A DNA stretch of 64,000 nucleotides from Carnobacterium mobile DSM 4848 (GCF_000744825.1 NZ_JQMR01000001.1:1597501-1661500), one strand, 5' to 3'; positions 8,835 through 17,480 are shown, counted from the stretch's first letter. Numbers and translations are program-made. The notes: generated by a model from the letters alone, not told the origin.

Positions 8835-10373
8835 ATGTTACAAGTGAGAAATTTAACCTTGCACCATTTGACGGATTTGAAAGAAATTATTAAGGGCTTG
8901 AGCTTTATAGTCAATCCTGGAGAAAAAGTAGCCATCATTGGCGAAGAAGGAAATGGAAAATCAACATTATTGAAATGGATTATGGGAGATAAAAGCATCG
9001 AATCTTACATTCAAGCAGAAGGAGAATTGATCAACCAATTCAGTCGGATGGTTTATTTGCCACAATCCTTACCGCAAAAATATATGGAATTTACAGTCGA
9101 CCAGTATTTTTTCGGGCAAGAAGACGTTATGGACGTGGATTACCAAAAACTTTATCAATTAGTGGGACAACTTGGATTTGATGCTGATCGGTTAACCAGT
9201 TCACAATCATTAGGCAGTCTATCCGGTGGTGAAAAAGTTAAAATTCAGCTGCTAAAAGCCCTCTCGACAGAGCCTGATTTGTTATTGCTGGATGAGCCTT
9301 CCAACGACTTGGACCTCGATACAGTCAAATGGCTAGAGCATTTTATCAAGTCTACTCCGTTAACCGTTATGTTTATTTCGCATGACGAAACTTTACTTGC
9401 CGCTACAGCGACCAAAGTCATTCAACTTGAACTGTTACAGCACAAGATGATTCCAGTCGCAACTGTATCAAATTTATCTTACAAAGACTACATTGAACAA
9501 AAAGAAGCACGCTATGAACACCAATCTCAAGTCGCCAACAAACAGCGTGAAGAACACCAAAAACAAATGGAAAAATACCGGCAAGTTGAAAGCAGTGTAC
9601 ATCATGCTCAAGGAACCATTTCAAGGCAAGACCCAGCTGGTGGAAGATTACTCAAAAAGAAAATGCATGCAGTAAAATCCATGGGCAAACGATTTGAGCG
9701 TGAAAAGGAAAACTTTGAAGATATTCCACTAAAAGCAGATGCTATCTTAGTAAAATTCTCAAATACTAAACCACTTCCCTCAAATAAAACTATACTGAAT
9801 TTAGAAAATAAAAATGTGAAGCTGGAAGATAAAGTTTTAGCCCACTCATTGAACTTGCTTATCAAATCCCCTCAAAAAATAGGCATTATCGGGCAAAATG
9901 GGATAGGTAAAAGTACACTCTTGAAACAATTGTGGACACACTTAAGTCAACGTACCGATATTGCAGCTGGATACATGCCGCAACATTATGCCGATTATTT
10001 ACGGCTTGATGAAACGCCTGTTGAATTCCTTAGTGAAACAGGAGACAGCGAAGAACGCACACAGGTGATGACTTATTTAGGAAGCATGCGTTTTACAATG
10101 GATGAAATGCATCATCCCATCCGTTCACTATCAGGCGGGCAGCAAGCCAAATTATTGTTATTGAAAATCGATTTATCCGGACAAAATGTATTGTTGTTGG
10201 ACGAACCTACACGTAATTTTTCGCCTCTTTCCCAACCGGAATTACGAAAACTGTTTAAAGGTTTCGAAGAATCGATCATAACTGTTTCACATGACAGAAT
10301 GTTTTTAAAAGAAGTTTGTGACCAAGTGTATGAATTGAAGAAAGACGGCTTAGTCAAAGTAGAACTTGAGTAA
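8835..10373 (+). CDS. ABC-F family ATPase, probable ribosome-protection protein
   Basis: This soluble protein of 512 aa has two ATP-binding cassettes and no membrane segments, so it is not a transporter. First cassette: Walker A GEEGNGKST (36-44), signature LSGGE (129-133), Walker B LLLLDEPSND (149-158). A charged helical linker lies at about 215-300. The second cassette has Walker A GQNGIGKST (353-361), signature LSGGQ and LLLDEPTRNFSP, where the usual N-D-L is replaced. ABC-F proteins act on the ribosome E site; some displace ribosome-targeting antibiotics. The attenuator upstream points to antibiotic-inducible expression. The subclass is not recognised, so resistance is inference. Confidence 0.85.
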   Translation: MLQVRNLTLHHLTDLKEIIKGLSFIVNPGEKVAIIGEEGNGKSTLLKWIMGDKSIESYIQAEGELINQFSRMVYLPQSLPQKYMEFTVDQYFFGQEDVMDVDYQKLYQLVGQLGFDADRLTSSQSLGSLSGGEKVKIQLLKALSTEPDLLLLDEPSNDLDLDTVKWLEHFIKSTPLTVMFISHDETLLAATATKVIQLELLQHKMIPVATVSNLSYKDYIEQKEARYEHQSQVANKQREEHQKQMEKYRQVESSVHHAQGTISRQDPAGGRLLKKKMHAVKSMGKRFEREKENFEDIPLKADAILVKFSNTKPLPSNKTILNLENKNVKLEDKVLAHSLNLLIKSPQKIGIIGQNGIGKSTLLKQLWTHLSQRTDIAAGYMPQHYADYLRLDETPVEFLSETGDSEERTQVMTYLGSMRFTMDEMHHPIRSLSGGQQAKLLLLKIDLSGQNVLLLDEPTRNFSPLSQPELRKLFKGFEESIITVSHDRMFLKEVCDQVYELKKDGLVKVELE

Positions 10374-10501
10374 AGCTTATAAAAAAATGGATCGCACTAA
10401 AAAAGACCCTATTCTCATAGGGTTCTGAATAGATAGTTTTATAGAAAATCGTATTTTTAGAACCTTGCTGCAAGGAACAAGCTTCTTTTCGATAATGTAA
10501 A

Positions 10502-10540
10502 AAAAAGCAGCAACCCTAATTTAAGTGGTTGCTGCTTTTG
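10502..10540. terminator. Bidirectional terminator after the ABC-F gene
   Basis: GCAGCAACC (10507-10515) pairs with GGTTGCTGC (10527-10535) with A-run before and T-run after. A weaker hairpin ACCCTAT/ATAGGGT lies just downstream of the ABC-F stop near 10404-10425. Confidence 0.75.
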
Positions 10541-10567
10541 GTATCCATGTGCTTATCCTACTATTCT

Positions 10568-10756
10568 CTAATTCCAACATTTATACAACACTTGTGAGTA
10601 GTCATCATTGGTAATATTAACTATATGTATAGCATCTGGAATGGCAACAGTTTTTTTGACAAATTTTATAAGGTGCTGAACTTCTTTCCGTATGCTATTC
10701 CGATTGTCCTTGACAATGAGCCTCCTCGGATGTGACGATCTTTGGCAGGAGCTAAC
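10568..10756 (-). pseudogene. C-terminal fragment of an unknown gene abutting the IS element
   Basis: An open minus-strand frame with no start codon of its own enters from the IS boundary and ends at TAG 10570-10568. It reads about 60 codons, including KDNRNSIRKEVQHLIKF and AIPDAIHIVNITND, with ordinary codon use. It looks like the tail of a gene interrupted by the IS. The family was not recognised and the missing 5' part could not be placed with certainty on the other side. Confidence 0.4.
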
Positions 10757-10764
10757 AGTTAAAG

Positions 10765-11601
10765 TTAGACTGCCTCGCTAGCGTTAGCACATCCGAGCTC
10801 ATTATCAAGGATTCGCTGCGCCAATCTCTGGTTACGGTAACCAACCGGTGTCTCGTAGCCAAGTGTACCGTGCAACCGAAGGTGGTTCCACCAATTAACA
10901 TAGTCAAATAACTCCAAATCCAATTGTTGTAAGGTTTCAAATGTATATTGATAGACAAATTCTACTTTCAACGACTTATAAGTTGATTCAGCTACGGCAT
11001 TATCAAAAGGACAGCCTTTATGACTCAATGATCGATTGATGTCGAAAGTTGTTAATAATTCATCAATAGCTTGGTTATCAAACTCTTTTCCACGATCAGT
11101 ATGAAAAATCTCAACCTCTGTCAGAGGTTGTTTGATACGGCTAAATGCTTTTTTTACTAGAACGGCATCTTTATGTTCTCCACAAGAATAGCCGAGAATT
11201 TCTCGATTGAACAGATCCAAAATGAAACAGACATAATGCCATTTTTTCCCGACTCGTACATAAGTCAAGTCTGTTACGATCGCTTCTAGTGGGTTGTCTC
11301 TTAAGAATTTACGATTCAATACGTTTGTCGTTTTTGCTTCATTGCAAGTAGAACGATGTACTTTAAAATAAGCAACAGTATAGCTCGATTTTAATCCTCT
11401 ATTTTTCATGATTCGACTAATTTTTCGTCGGCTGATCTGAATGCCTCGTTTTGATAAGGCTTTTTTTATTTTTCTTGAGCCGTAGGCCTTTCGGCTGCGG
11501 ATACATTCTTCAGCGACCGCTTCTTCAAGTTCTGATTCGTCTTTCTTTGGTTTTGATTGATAATAATCGGACTGACGTGATAGACCTAATATTCTGCACA
11601 T
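10765..11601 (-). CDS. IS3-family transposase OrfB (DDE integrase domain)
   Basis: This is the catalytic part of an IS3 transposase. A helical N-terminal region (MCRILGLSRQSDYY, then RKAYGSRKIKKAL) is followed by the rve integrase fold with the D-D-35-E residues in IVTDLTYVRV, FHTDRGKEFDN and AVAESTYKSLK. The frame stays open upstream of this ATG towards 11679, so the natural product is probably an OrfAB fusion made by -1 frameshifting, not a protein initiated at 11601. Confidence 0.9.
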   Translation of the reverse strand: MCRILGLSRQSDYYQSKPKKDESELEEAVAEECIRSRKAYGSRKIKKALSKRGIQISRRKISRIMKNRGLKSSYTVAYFKVHRSTCNEAKTTNVLNRKFLRDNPLEAIVTDLTYVRVGKKWHYVCFILDLFNREILGYSCGEHKDAVLVKKAFSRIKQPLTEVEIFHTDRGKEFDNQAIDELLTTFDINRSLSHKGCPFDNAVAESTYKSLKVEFVYQYTFETLQQLDLELFDYVNWWNHLRLHGTLGYETPVGYRNQRLAQRILDNELGCANASEAV

Positions 11602-11636
11602 CGCTGATATAGGGTAAAGATGCTTATTCGCATCGA

Positions 11637-11927
11637 TTACTTGTCTCTTCGTCCGAATATCAGCGCTGCTTGCTTTAAAATATCATTTTCCATTTCTAAT
11701 TGCTGGTTTCTTTTACGTAGTTCTAACAATTCTTTTTGTTCAGGCGTAAGATTATCTTTTTCTTTGAATGAACCACTCGTTTTAGATTGCTTTACCCATT
11801 TGTCAAATGCTGAAGCCGTTAGTTCATATTCTCGAATGATTTCTGCACGTGGCTTTCCAGCTAAGTAAAGATTGACGATTTGTTGCTTGAATTCTTGTGA
11901 AAAAGTTCTTCGTGTTCTCTTAGACAT
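11637..11927 (-). CDS. IS3-family OrfA (helix-turn-helix DNA-binding subunit)
   Basis: At 96 aa it has a basic N-terminus (SKRTRRTFSQEFKQQIVNLY), a helix-turn-helix (AEIIREYELTASAFDKWV) and a C-terminal leucine-zipper-like coiled coil (LLELRKRNQQLEMENDILKQ). OrfA binds the IS ends and limits transposition. Start ATG 11927 has AGGAGG upstream. The slippery site lies near its 3' end. Confidence 0.9.
   Translation of the reverse strand: MSKRTRRTFSQEFKQQIVNLYLAGKPRAEIIREYELTASAFDKWVKQSKTSGSFKEKDNLTPEQKELLELRKRNQQLEMENDILKQAALIFGRRDK
11673..11679 (-). other. Programmed -1 frameshift heptamer T_TTA_AAG
   Basis: In the OrfA frame the minus strand reads ATT TTA AAG, giving the canonical X_XXY_YYZ slippery sequence. 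A -1 shift joins OrfA to the open OrfB frame, which passes through the OrfA stop region without a stop codon. Confidence 0.7.
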
Positions 11928-12024
11928 AAAAATTCCTCCTGGTATGTTTTCTTTTAGTCTACACACCTTAATTTTTCTGTCTAGTTAATTGTAGCCTATC
12001 CATACCTTGATAGACTTCAAAAAA

Positions 12025-12065
12025 AAACACAGACACAGCGAATCACTTATAAGATTTGCTGCCTC
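12025..12065 (-). terminator. Hairpin after the arsenic operon
   Basis: CAGCAAATC and GATTCGCTG pair around TTATAAGT on the minus strand, with a T-run about eight bases later. It is placed to end the arsR-acr3-CoADR transcript. Confidence 0.45.
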
Positions 12066-12088
12066 TATGATTTTTGTTTTCTATCACA

Positions 12089-13777
12089 TTAATTGATTTG
12101 ATTTTGTATATTGTTTAATTTTTGCTCTACCATCTTTAAATAACTTTCGTAATTTTTATTTCCACCAGATAAATTATAAACTGTTTTAAATCCATAATTC
12201 AGCAATAAATTTTGTGCCGCATTTCCAGTTACACCTTTATTGCAATAAGTAACTGTTGTTGACTCTTTATTTAACGCTATACTTTTTTCTCTCAAATCAG
12301 CTAAAGGGATATGAATTGCTCCTTTGATATGTCCCTTTTCAAAATCTTTTTTGGAGCGCGTATCAATGATTTGCAATGTTTCCCTATTATTTTGGCGTCT
12401 CACTAACTCGGCTGGTGTTAATAAGGGGTTGCGTTTTACAGCATTATTTAATGCCATTCCCGTGTAAAGGACAGGATCCTTAGTTGTTGCAAAGGGTGGA
12501 GCGTAAGCTAAATCCAGATGGAATAAGTCTTCAGCCGTAGCTTTAAAGGTGATAGCTGTAGCAATTACGTCGATTCGTTTATCTACTCCGCCTTGACCGA
12601 TAGCTTGTGCGCCTAAAATGCGGCCTGTTTCTTTATCAGCTAACGCTTTAATAGTTAATTCTTTCCCACCGAGGTACTGCGCATGGTCTGGTTTGATATT
12701 ATATAAAACTTCAACTTCATAGCCTTCAGTTTTAGCCTCTTTTTCCGTTAATCCAGTTTGACCAACTTGTAAATCAAAGATTCTAAAAATTCCTGTCCCT
12801 AATATTCCTCGATGCTCTAAGTTTCCACCCGTAATAACATCTCCAGCAATTCTACCCATTTTGTTTGCTGTTGAACCCAAGGGACGATAAATCGGTTTAC
12901 CTGTGATAATTGAAAAGCTTTCGGCAACATCTCCTACTGCATAAACATTAGGAATATTGGTTTGCATTTTTTTGTTTACAGCAATGGCTCCAGTTTTTCC
13001 AATTTCAACTCCAATTTCCTTAGCTAATTCAGTATTTGGAGATACACCTGCAGAAAGTATAATAATATCTGGTTCAATCGTAACCCCATTAGTAGTTACC
13101 ACTCTTTCTACCGAAGTTTCTCCTTTAATTGTTTTCACGGCATCATTTAAGATAAGGTCAACTCCTTTCTCACGCATCTGTTCTTCTACTCGAAAAGCCA
13201 TGTCTGCGTCCATAGGTGTCATAACTTGATCTTCTAATTGGACAACCGTTACTTCTAATCCTTTATTGACTAATTGTTCCGTCATTTCTAAACCAATAAA
13301 CCCAGCACCAATAATCAATGCTCTTTTAGGCTGCTTGACTGAATAAGCCTCAAAATCTCGTGCATCTTGAACAGTACGAACTTGAAACACATTATCGTAC
13401 TGTTTTTGGTTAAAAGGTGGTGGAGCAACTGGTGTGGCCCCAGTTGCAAATACTAATACATCATAGTTGTCTATTTTCGTTTCTCCAGAAAAAAGTTCCA
13501 TCACTCTTAATTGTTTGTTGGCATGATCAATTTGGGTCACTTTATGCTCTGTGAAAATTGAAACATTGTATCTTTTTTTAAACCATGCTGCATCTCTAGG
13601 AGTTAATTCACTCAATTCTTCAACTTCTCCACCAATTTGATAAGGAATCCCACAAACAGAGTAAGAAATATCTTTTCCTTGATCATAAACGACAATTTCA
13701 GCTTCCTCAGTGTTTCTTCTAGCTTTAGCTGCTACAGATGTTCCAGCAGCGACTGAACCAATAATGATTATTTTCAT
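12089..13777 (-). CDS. CoA-disulfide reductase with C-terminal rhodanese domain
   Basis: This flavoprotein of 562 aa belongs to the pyridine nucleotide-disulfide oxidoreductases. The N-terminal FAD motif is GSVAAGTSVA (7-16), the redox cysteine is C42 in SYSVCGIPYQIGG, a second nucleotide fold is IIGAGFIGLEM, and the FAD contact is VYAVGDVAE. The last 100 residues are a rhodanese domain whose active cysteine is in VTYCNKGVTGN. Such CoADR-RHD proteins reduce CoA disulfides or persulfides. It is third in the arsenic operon, 33 bases after acr3, suggesting thiol or redox repair under arsenic stress. Substrate is inferred. Confidence 0.85.
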   Translation of the reverse strand: MKIIIIGSVAAGTSVAAKARRNTEEAEIVVYDQGKDISYSVCGIPYQIGGEVEELSELTPRDAAWFKKRYNVSIFTEHKVTQIDHANKQLRVMELFSGETKIDNYDVLVFATGATPVAPPPFNQKQYDNVFQVRTVQDARDFEAYSVKQPKRALIIGAGFIGLEMTEQLVNKGLEVTVVQLEDQVMTPMDADMAFRVEEQMREKGVDLILNDAVKTIKGETSVERVVTTNGVTIEPDIIILSAGVSPNTELAKEIGVEIGKTGAIAVNKKMQTNIPNVYAVGDVAESFSIITGKPIYRPLGSTANKMGRIAGDVITGGNLEHRGILGTGIFRIFDLQVGQTGLTEKEAKTEGYEVEVLYNIKPDHAQYLGGKELTIKALADKETGRILGAQAIGQGGVDKRIDVIATAITFKATAEDLFHLDLAYAPPFATTKDPVLYTGMALNNAVKRNPLLTPAELVRRQNNRETLQIIDTRSKKDFEKGHIKGAIHIPLADLREKSIALNKESTTVTYCNKGVTGNAAQNLLLNYGFKTVYNLSGGNKNYESYLKMVEQKLNNIQNQIN

Positions 13778-13810
13778 CTTTTTTCCTCTTTTTTTATATT
13801 CTATATTTTA

Positions 13811-14887
13811 CTATTCATATCCATCAAACCAATGTTTTGTTTTATTTGAAAACTTGACTAAGAGTAACATGGTAGGAACCTCTATTAAAACACCTACAAC
13901 AGTTGCCAAAGTTGCTCCAGAATTTAATCCAAATAATGCAATTGAAACGGCTACGGCAAGTTCAAAAAAGTTGCTTGTTCCAACCATGGCTGCTGGTGCT
14001 GCAATTGAAAATGGTAATTTACAAGCTTTAGCACCACCATAACCAAGGAAAAAGATGGCAATATTTTGAATAACTAATAGAATAGCAATTAATAATATAT
14101 GAAATGGATTACTTAAAATTCGCTCCCCTTGAAATGAAAAAATAATAACAAGGGTTAATAATAATCCTATTCGAGTTGTACCATCGAATTTATTCACAAA
14201 ATCTTTTTCAAAATAGTTAGACCCTTTTTGTTTAACTATATATTTTCTAACAAGAATTCCTAAAACTAGAGGAATGACAATAAATACAAAAATTGAGAGC
14301 AAAAGTGTATTGATAGGAACAGATACATTCCCTATTCCCAATAAAAGTGCAACAATTGGAGCGTATAAAAAGAGAACAATAATATCATTTATTGATACTT
14401 GTAACAAGGTATACGCTGGATCTCCTTTTGTTAGTTCACTCCACACAAAGACCATTGCAGTACAAGGGGCCGCCCCTAAAAGGATAGCACCAGCAATATA
14501 CTCATTAGCTAGTTCAGGATTTAAAAACGGTCTGAATACAATTAAAAAGAAAAAAGCAGAAATCGCAAACATAGTAAAAGGTTTAATTAGCCAATTTATT
14601 GCTGTAGTTAAAACTAATCCTTTTGGGTTTTTTGTTGCATTAACAATACTGCTAAAATCGATTTTTAGCATCATAGGAAAAATCATTAACCAAATCAATA
14701 TCGCTGTTGGTATGGATACATTATAATATTCAAATTGACTTAAAAAATCTGGAACCGCTGGTGAAAACTGCCCTAGCAATACACCTGCAATCATAGAAAG
14801 GGCAACCCAAAGACTTAAATAACGTTCCCAAAGGCCAATCCCACTTTTTTTCTTAAATACTTCTTCTTGCAATCCTGTTTCTTTCAT
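13811..14887 (-). CDS. acr3: Arsenite efflux transporter, ACR3 family
   Basis: This integral membrane carrier of 358 aa with about ten helices exports arsenite. The family signature with the conserved cysteine is GAAPCTAMVFVWS (C142), and a second conserved stretch is GTSNFFELAVAVSIALFG near the C-terminus. It is ACR3-type, not the unrelated ArsB type. It lies 25 bases after arsR and 33 before the CoA-disulfide reductase, so it is co-transcribed and ArsR-controlled. Confidence 0.93.
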   Translation of the reverse strand: MKETGLQEEVFKKKSGIGLWERYLSLWVALSMIAGVLLGQFSPAVPDFLSQFEYYNVSIPTAILIWLMIFPMMLKIDFSSIVNATKNPKGLVLTTAINWLIKPFTMFAISAFFFLIVFRPFLNPELANEYIAGAILLGAAPCTAMVFVWSELTKGDPAYTLLQVSINDIIVLFLYAPIVALLLGIGNVSVPINTLLLSIFVFIVIPLVLGILVRKYIVKQKGSNYFEKDFVNKFDGTTRIGLLLTLVIIFSFQGERILSNPFHILLIAILLVIQNIAIFFLGYGGAKACKLPFSIAAPAAMVGTSNFFELAVAVSIALFGLNSGATLATVVGVLIEVPTMLLLVKFSNKTKHWFDGYE

Positions 14888-14912
14888 AACTTTCCTCCAT
14901 TAAAAATCTTTT

Positions 14913-15257
14913 TCACTCCAAAATAACAGAAGACGAACTATCCGTCTCATTTTTATTTACTTCTGTTTTGCAGACACATTCATCTGAGTGCGTTAGTAAA
15001 TGAACTGTTCCTTGAATATATTGTTTTGCGACTTTTTCATTAATCGAATAGTATTGCCATGTTCCACTTTTTTTAGACGTAACCAGACCTGCTTCCGCTA
15101 GTACTTTGATATGGTGAGATAAGGTTGGTTGTGTAAAATCAAAATGTTCTAAAATATCACACGCACACATTTCTCCACACGATAACATATCCAATATTTT
15201 TACGCGTTTTGGTTCCGAAAGAGCTTTGGCAACCTTTGCATATTCTTCATAAGTCAT
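14913..15257 (-). CDS. arsR: Arsenic-responsive repressor ArsR
   Basis: This winged-helix ArsR/SmtB repressor of 114 aa leaves its operator when trivalent arsenic binds. Candidate metal ligands are C27, C31 and C33 in SCGEMCACDIL, on the helix where E. coli ArsR has ELCVCDL. The recognition helix is TQPTLSHHIKVL. A second cysteine pair (DECVCKTE) lies near the C-terminus. It is the first intact gene of the operon. A palindromic operator and promoter lie about 400 bases upstream. Confidence 0.93.
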   Translation of the reverse strand: MTYEEYAKVAKALSEPKRVKILDMLSCGEMCACDILEHFDFTQPTLSHHIKVLAEAGLVTSKKSGTWQYYSINEKVAKQYIQGTVHLLTHSDECVCKTEVNKNETDSSSSVILE

Positions 15258-15312
15258 TTTTATTCTCCTTTCTATTTATACAATGAGGCTGCCGCTTCTT
15301 CAAAGAGGAAGT

Positions 15313-15560
15313 TTAGCACTCAAAGATTCCTTCATTTGTTGGATCTCCGTTAATCTTACCGACTGTTTTATCATCTCATACTGTCACGGGCAAATAGCCA
15401 ACTCCTTTTTCTTGAATTAATTGAGTACCAGATTGATTACGTACGGATGAACTAGGATCGAGACTCAAATTGTAGCACTCTATTTTTCCATCTGGTTTAT
15501 GTATTTGCTATAAGACACTTGCAATGCAAATTAGACTTCATTACCAAAAGGCTGCAAACT
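15313..15560 (-). pseudogene. Decayed arsD-like gene in the ars leader
   Basis: Between the ars promoter and arsR the minus strand carries a broken coding sequence. One frame reads KIECYNLSLDPSSS, then QLIQEKGVGYLPVTV, an in-frame TGA, then DDKTVGKINGDPTNEGIFE and TAA. The G-x-LPVTVV-D-x-x-x-V-x-x-x-G-x-PTNEE pattern is that of ArsD, the arsenite metallochaperone and weak repressor. AAGGAGG near 15590 would have been its ribosome site, but the first codons hit a stop at once. The homology is judged by eye. Confidence 0.5.
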
Positions 15561-15632
15561 ACCGGTTCATTTATTATTAATTCTGTCCTCCTTATATCTA
15601 CTTCTTAGAGATATCATTAATTTTCATGCAGA

Positions 15633-15654
15633 TACATAGATAACTATCTATGTA
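15633..15654. promoter_or_regulatory. Palindromic ArsR operator
   Basis: TACATAGATA and its exact reverse complement are separated by two bases, just downstream of the ars -10 box. A further half-site ATAGATG lies inside the promoter spacer near 15668-15675. The position fits repression by ArsR; the binding is inferred. Confidence 0.7.
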
Positions 15655-15655
15655 C

Positions 15656-15684
15656 AATATAGACTCCCATCTATGTACTGTCAA
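15656..15684 (-). promoter_or_regulatory. Sigma-A promoter of the ars operon
   Basis: A consensus TTGACA (15684-15679), a 17-base spacer and TATATT (15661-15656) on the minus strand. Confidence 0.85.
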
Positions 15685-15779
15685 TAAAAAAACAAATTTT
15701 TAATGAGGGTTAAATCTTATTTTCTTAAAATATCCGGTTTTATCCAATTTTATCTATTCTAATAATTGAGTGGCTTTTT

Positions 15780-16073
15780 TTAGTATTCTTCATACCACAA
15801 GTCTACTTTAGTATCATCATCGGGATTGGGGAAATTATACGATAAATAGTAATTTTTCCATCAATGACGATTTCACTTTTTCGATCTTCTTTATTTCGGG
15901 TTGTTTTGTACAGGTCAGTTCCATCCATCTAAGTATTTTCATCTATATAAATTTTTTTATCTTCTGGAACGACAGTGACAACTGTACCATCGTCTGCAAT
16001 GACCTTACTATTTTCTTCTGAGTTGCTATTGCCACTTTCTACTGCAACAATACTTTTTTCGTAAAATCCCTCC
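15780..16073 (-). pseudogene. Broken gene for an unknown protein
   Basis: The minus strand reads SIVAVESGNSNSEENSKV, VVPEDKKIYIDENT, an in-frame TAG, MDGTDLYKTTRNKEDRKSE, IVIDGKITIYR, and then after a frameshift YNFPNPDDDTKVDLWYEEY and TAA at 15780. GGAGGGA near 16070 remains as a ribosome site, but no start codon lies in frame after it. The serine/asparagine-rich start suggests a piece of an exported protein. No family was recognised. Confidence 0.5.
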
Positions 16074-16243
16074 ATTTTCAGAAAGCGTTAACATTCCGTT
16101 GTATTTGTATTATACTAGAATAATACAGACCTGGTTATTTTATTTTAGCATAAATAGGGTCTGATCATTTAAATCAATAAGAAACAGCTTGCCCAATCCC
16201 AATCATTTATCATCTATTACAGCAATGGAGAGGAGAAAACACA

Positions 16244-16543
16244 ATGAATCAACAAATTCCCAAAGCAGTCAAGGCGGAAATGTCTGCCAACATCTTAAAA
16301 GTTCAATTCGATAATGGAGCAGTTAAATACCTGAAAACACATTATAACGAGGACATGGTAGACTCTTTTTCACCTAAAAAGGGTAAAGGAAAGAGAATAA
16401 ACTTACTTCTAGCTCCGCATAATGTATGGCTAGGTACCACGACTTCAATTGAAAGCAATGGTACCGTTGTTTTAAACGAAAAAGATAAATACACTCCTGA
16501 AGAGCTATGGAAAAAAGGAAAAGACCATATTTCTAATTTATAA
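16244..16543 (+). CDS. Small cytoplasmic protein of unknown function
   Basis: 99 aa, hydrophilic and basic, with no signal peptide or membrane segment. GGAGAGGAG stands upstream of the ATG. The strand pattern (KVQFDNGAVKYLKTHY, then LLAPHNVWLGTTTSI) suggests a compact beta-rich domain. No family was recognised. It stands alone between a pseudogene and minus-strand genes in the AT-rich accessory patch. Confidence 0.65.
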   Translation: MNQQIPKAVKAEMSANILKVQFDNGAVKYLKTHYNEDMVDSFSPKKGKGKRINLLLAPHNVWLGTTTSIESNGTVVLNEKDKYTPEELWKKGKDHISNL

Positions 16544-16700
16544 ATCCATTTTACTACAACTATTTCACTCCACCCTTTTTTAGGATATATGAGAACAAAA
16601 AATAGGTGCAGAGAACTTTATGAACTATTTTAAGGGCAAGCTAGTTCATGAAGAAAGAATAGACTTTGTCGTCAATTCCTACTTGCATTCCAGCTAGTAA

Positions 16701-17102
16701 TTAAAGAAATTCACTTCTTGTATTATTATTTATAATTTTTAGGCGATAAGTGTTAACTAAAAAGAAACTGCTTAAAAATATGATGAAAATAGCAACGATA
16801 CTAACTTTATCTTTGTAAGCTGCAGTTGAAATAACATTCATTAAAAAAGTATACATAACAGCCGCGCAATAGACTATATAACTCCATTTTGCTGTTGTGA
16901 TTTCAACTATATCTCCGTCTTTAACGACTATTTCATTACTTTTAGATCCAAACTGTATCACCGTCAAATGTGCGCTATCTTGAATAGCGATATTTATCTC
17001 CTGAGTATGAGCAATTTTTACTACTTTTTCTCCATTCACTTTTACCGATATATTTGAAGCCATGCCTAACCAACCAGTCTTGCGTTTTATTGTAACGGTC
17101 AT
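16701..17102 (-). CDS. Small membrane protein with N-terminal soluble domain, unknown
   Basis: At 133 aa it has a beta-rich N-terminal part of about 70 residues (ISVKVNGEKVVKI, VVKDGDIVEITTA) resembling a PEGA-like fold. Two transmembrane helices follow at about 74-92 and 100-118, then a short basic tail. AAAGGAGG stands before the ATG. Function is not recognised. Confidence 0.6.
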   Translation of the reverse strand: MTVTIKRKTGWLGMASNISVKVNGEKVVKIAHTQEINIAIQDSAHLTVIQFGSKSNEIVVKDGDIVEITTAKWSYIVYCAAVMYTFLMNVISTAAYKDKVSIVAIFIIFLSSFFLVNTYRLKIINNNTRSEFL

Positions 17103-17222
17103 CCCATTCCCTCCTTTCTTAACCTATCCTTATTCATCAAATAAAACCTTACTATTTCATGAACAGTAAAAAAATCGTGCTAAAGCAAATAAGAAGAAAC
17201 TGTAATTTTAAAAATTCTTACA

Positions 17223-17480
17223 CTATTCAATTTCCGATTCAATAAGTGTTATTTCTCCGTTAGACGAAACCTTGCTTATCCCTTTAGATTTATCATTTTT
17301 ATTTTCCCATTCAATATAATAATCGTCGTTTTTCTCCTCTGTAGAAAGGATAGTAGCTTCTCCTAGTTGGTTGCTATACTCTTCAACAATTATTTTTTTT
17401 GCTTTGTCTTCAGATATATTTGAACAGCCTCCTAATATAAAAAATAACATGGCATAAACCAATAAAATTTTTTTGTTCAT
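17223..17480 (-). CDS. Small lipoprotein of unknown function
   Basis: A precursor of 85 aa has a lipoprotein signal: MNKKILLV, a hydrophobic core, then the lipobox LGGC, so it should be anchored to the outer face of the membrane. The mature part (EDKAKKIIVEEYSNQLGEATI, then DDYYIEWENK) resembles a single PepSY/YpeB-like repeat. Start ATG 17480 follows AAAGGAGG; a longer frame has no site. Confidence 0.7.
   Translation of the reverse strand: MNKKILLVYAMLFFILGGCSNISEDKAKKIIVEEYSNQLGEATILSTEEKNDDYYIEWENKNDKSKGISKVSSNGEITLIESEIE

Larger units (their letters stand above)
10756..11991 (-). mobile_element. IS3-family insertion sequence, apparently intact
   Basis: About 1.24 kb with two overlapping-phase transposase frames. 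Imperfect inverted ends are CAGTTAAAGTTAGACTG on the left and CTGTCTAGTTAATTG on the right, with one small indel in the alignment. No clear target duplication was found, so the outer limits are good only to a few bases. Confidence 0.85.
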
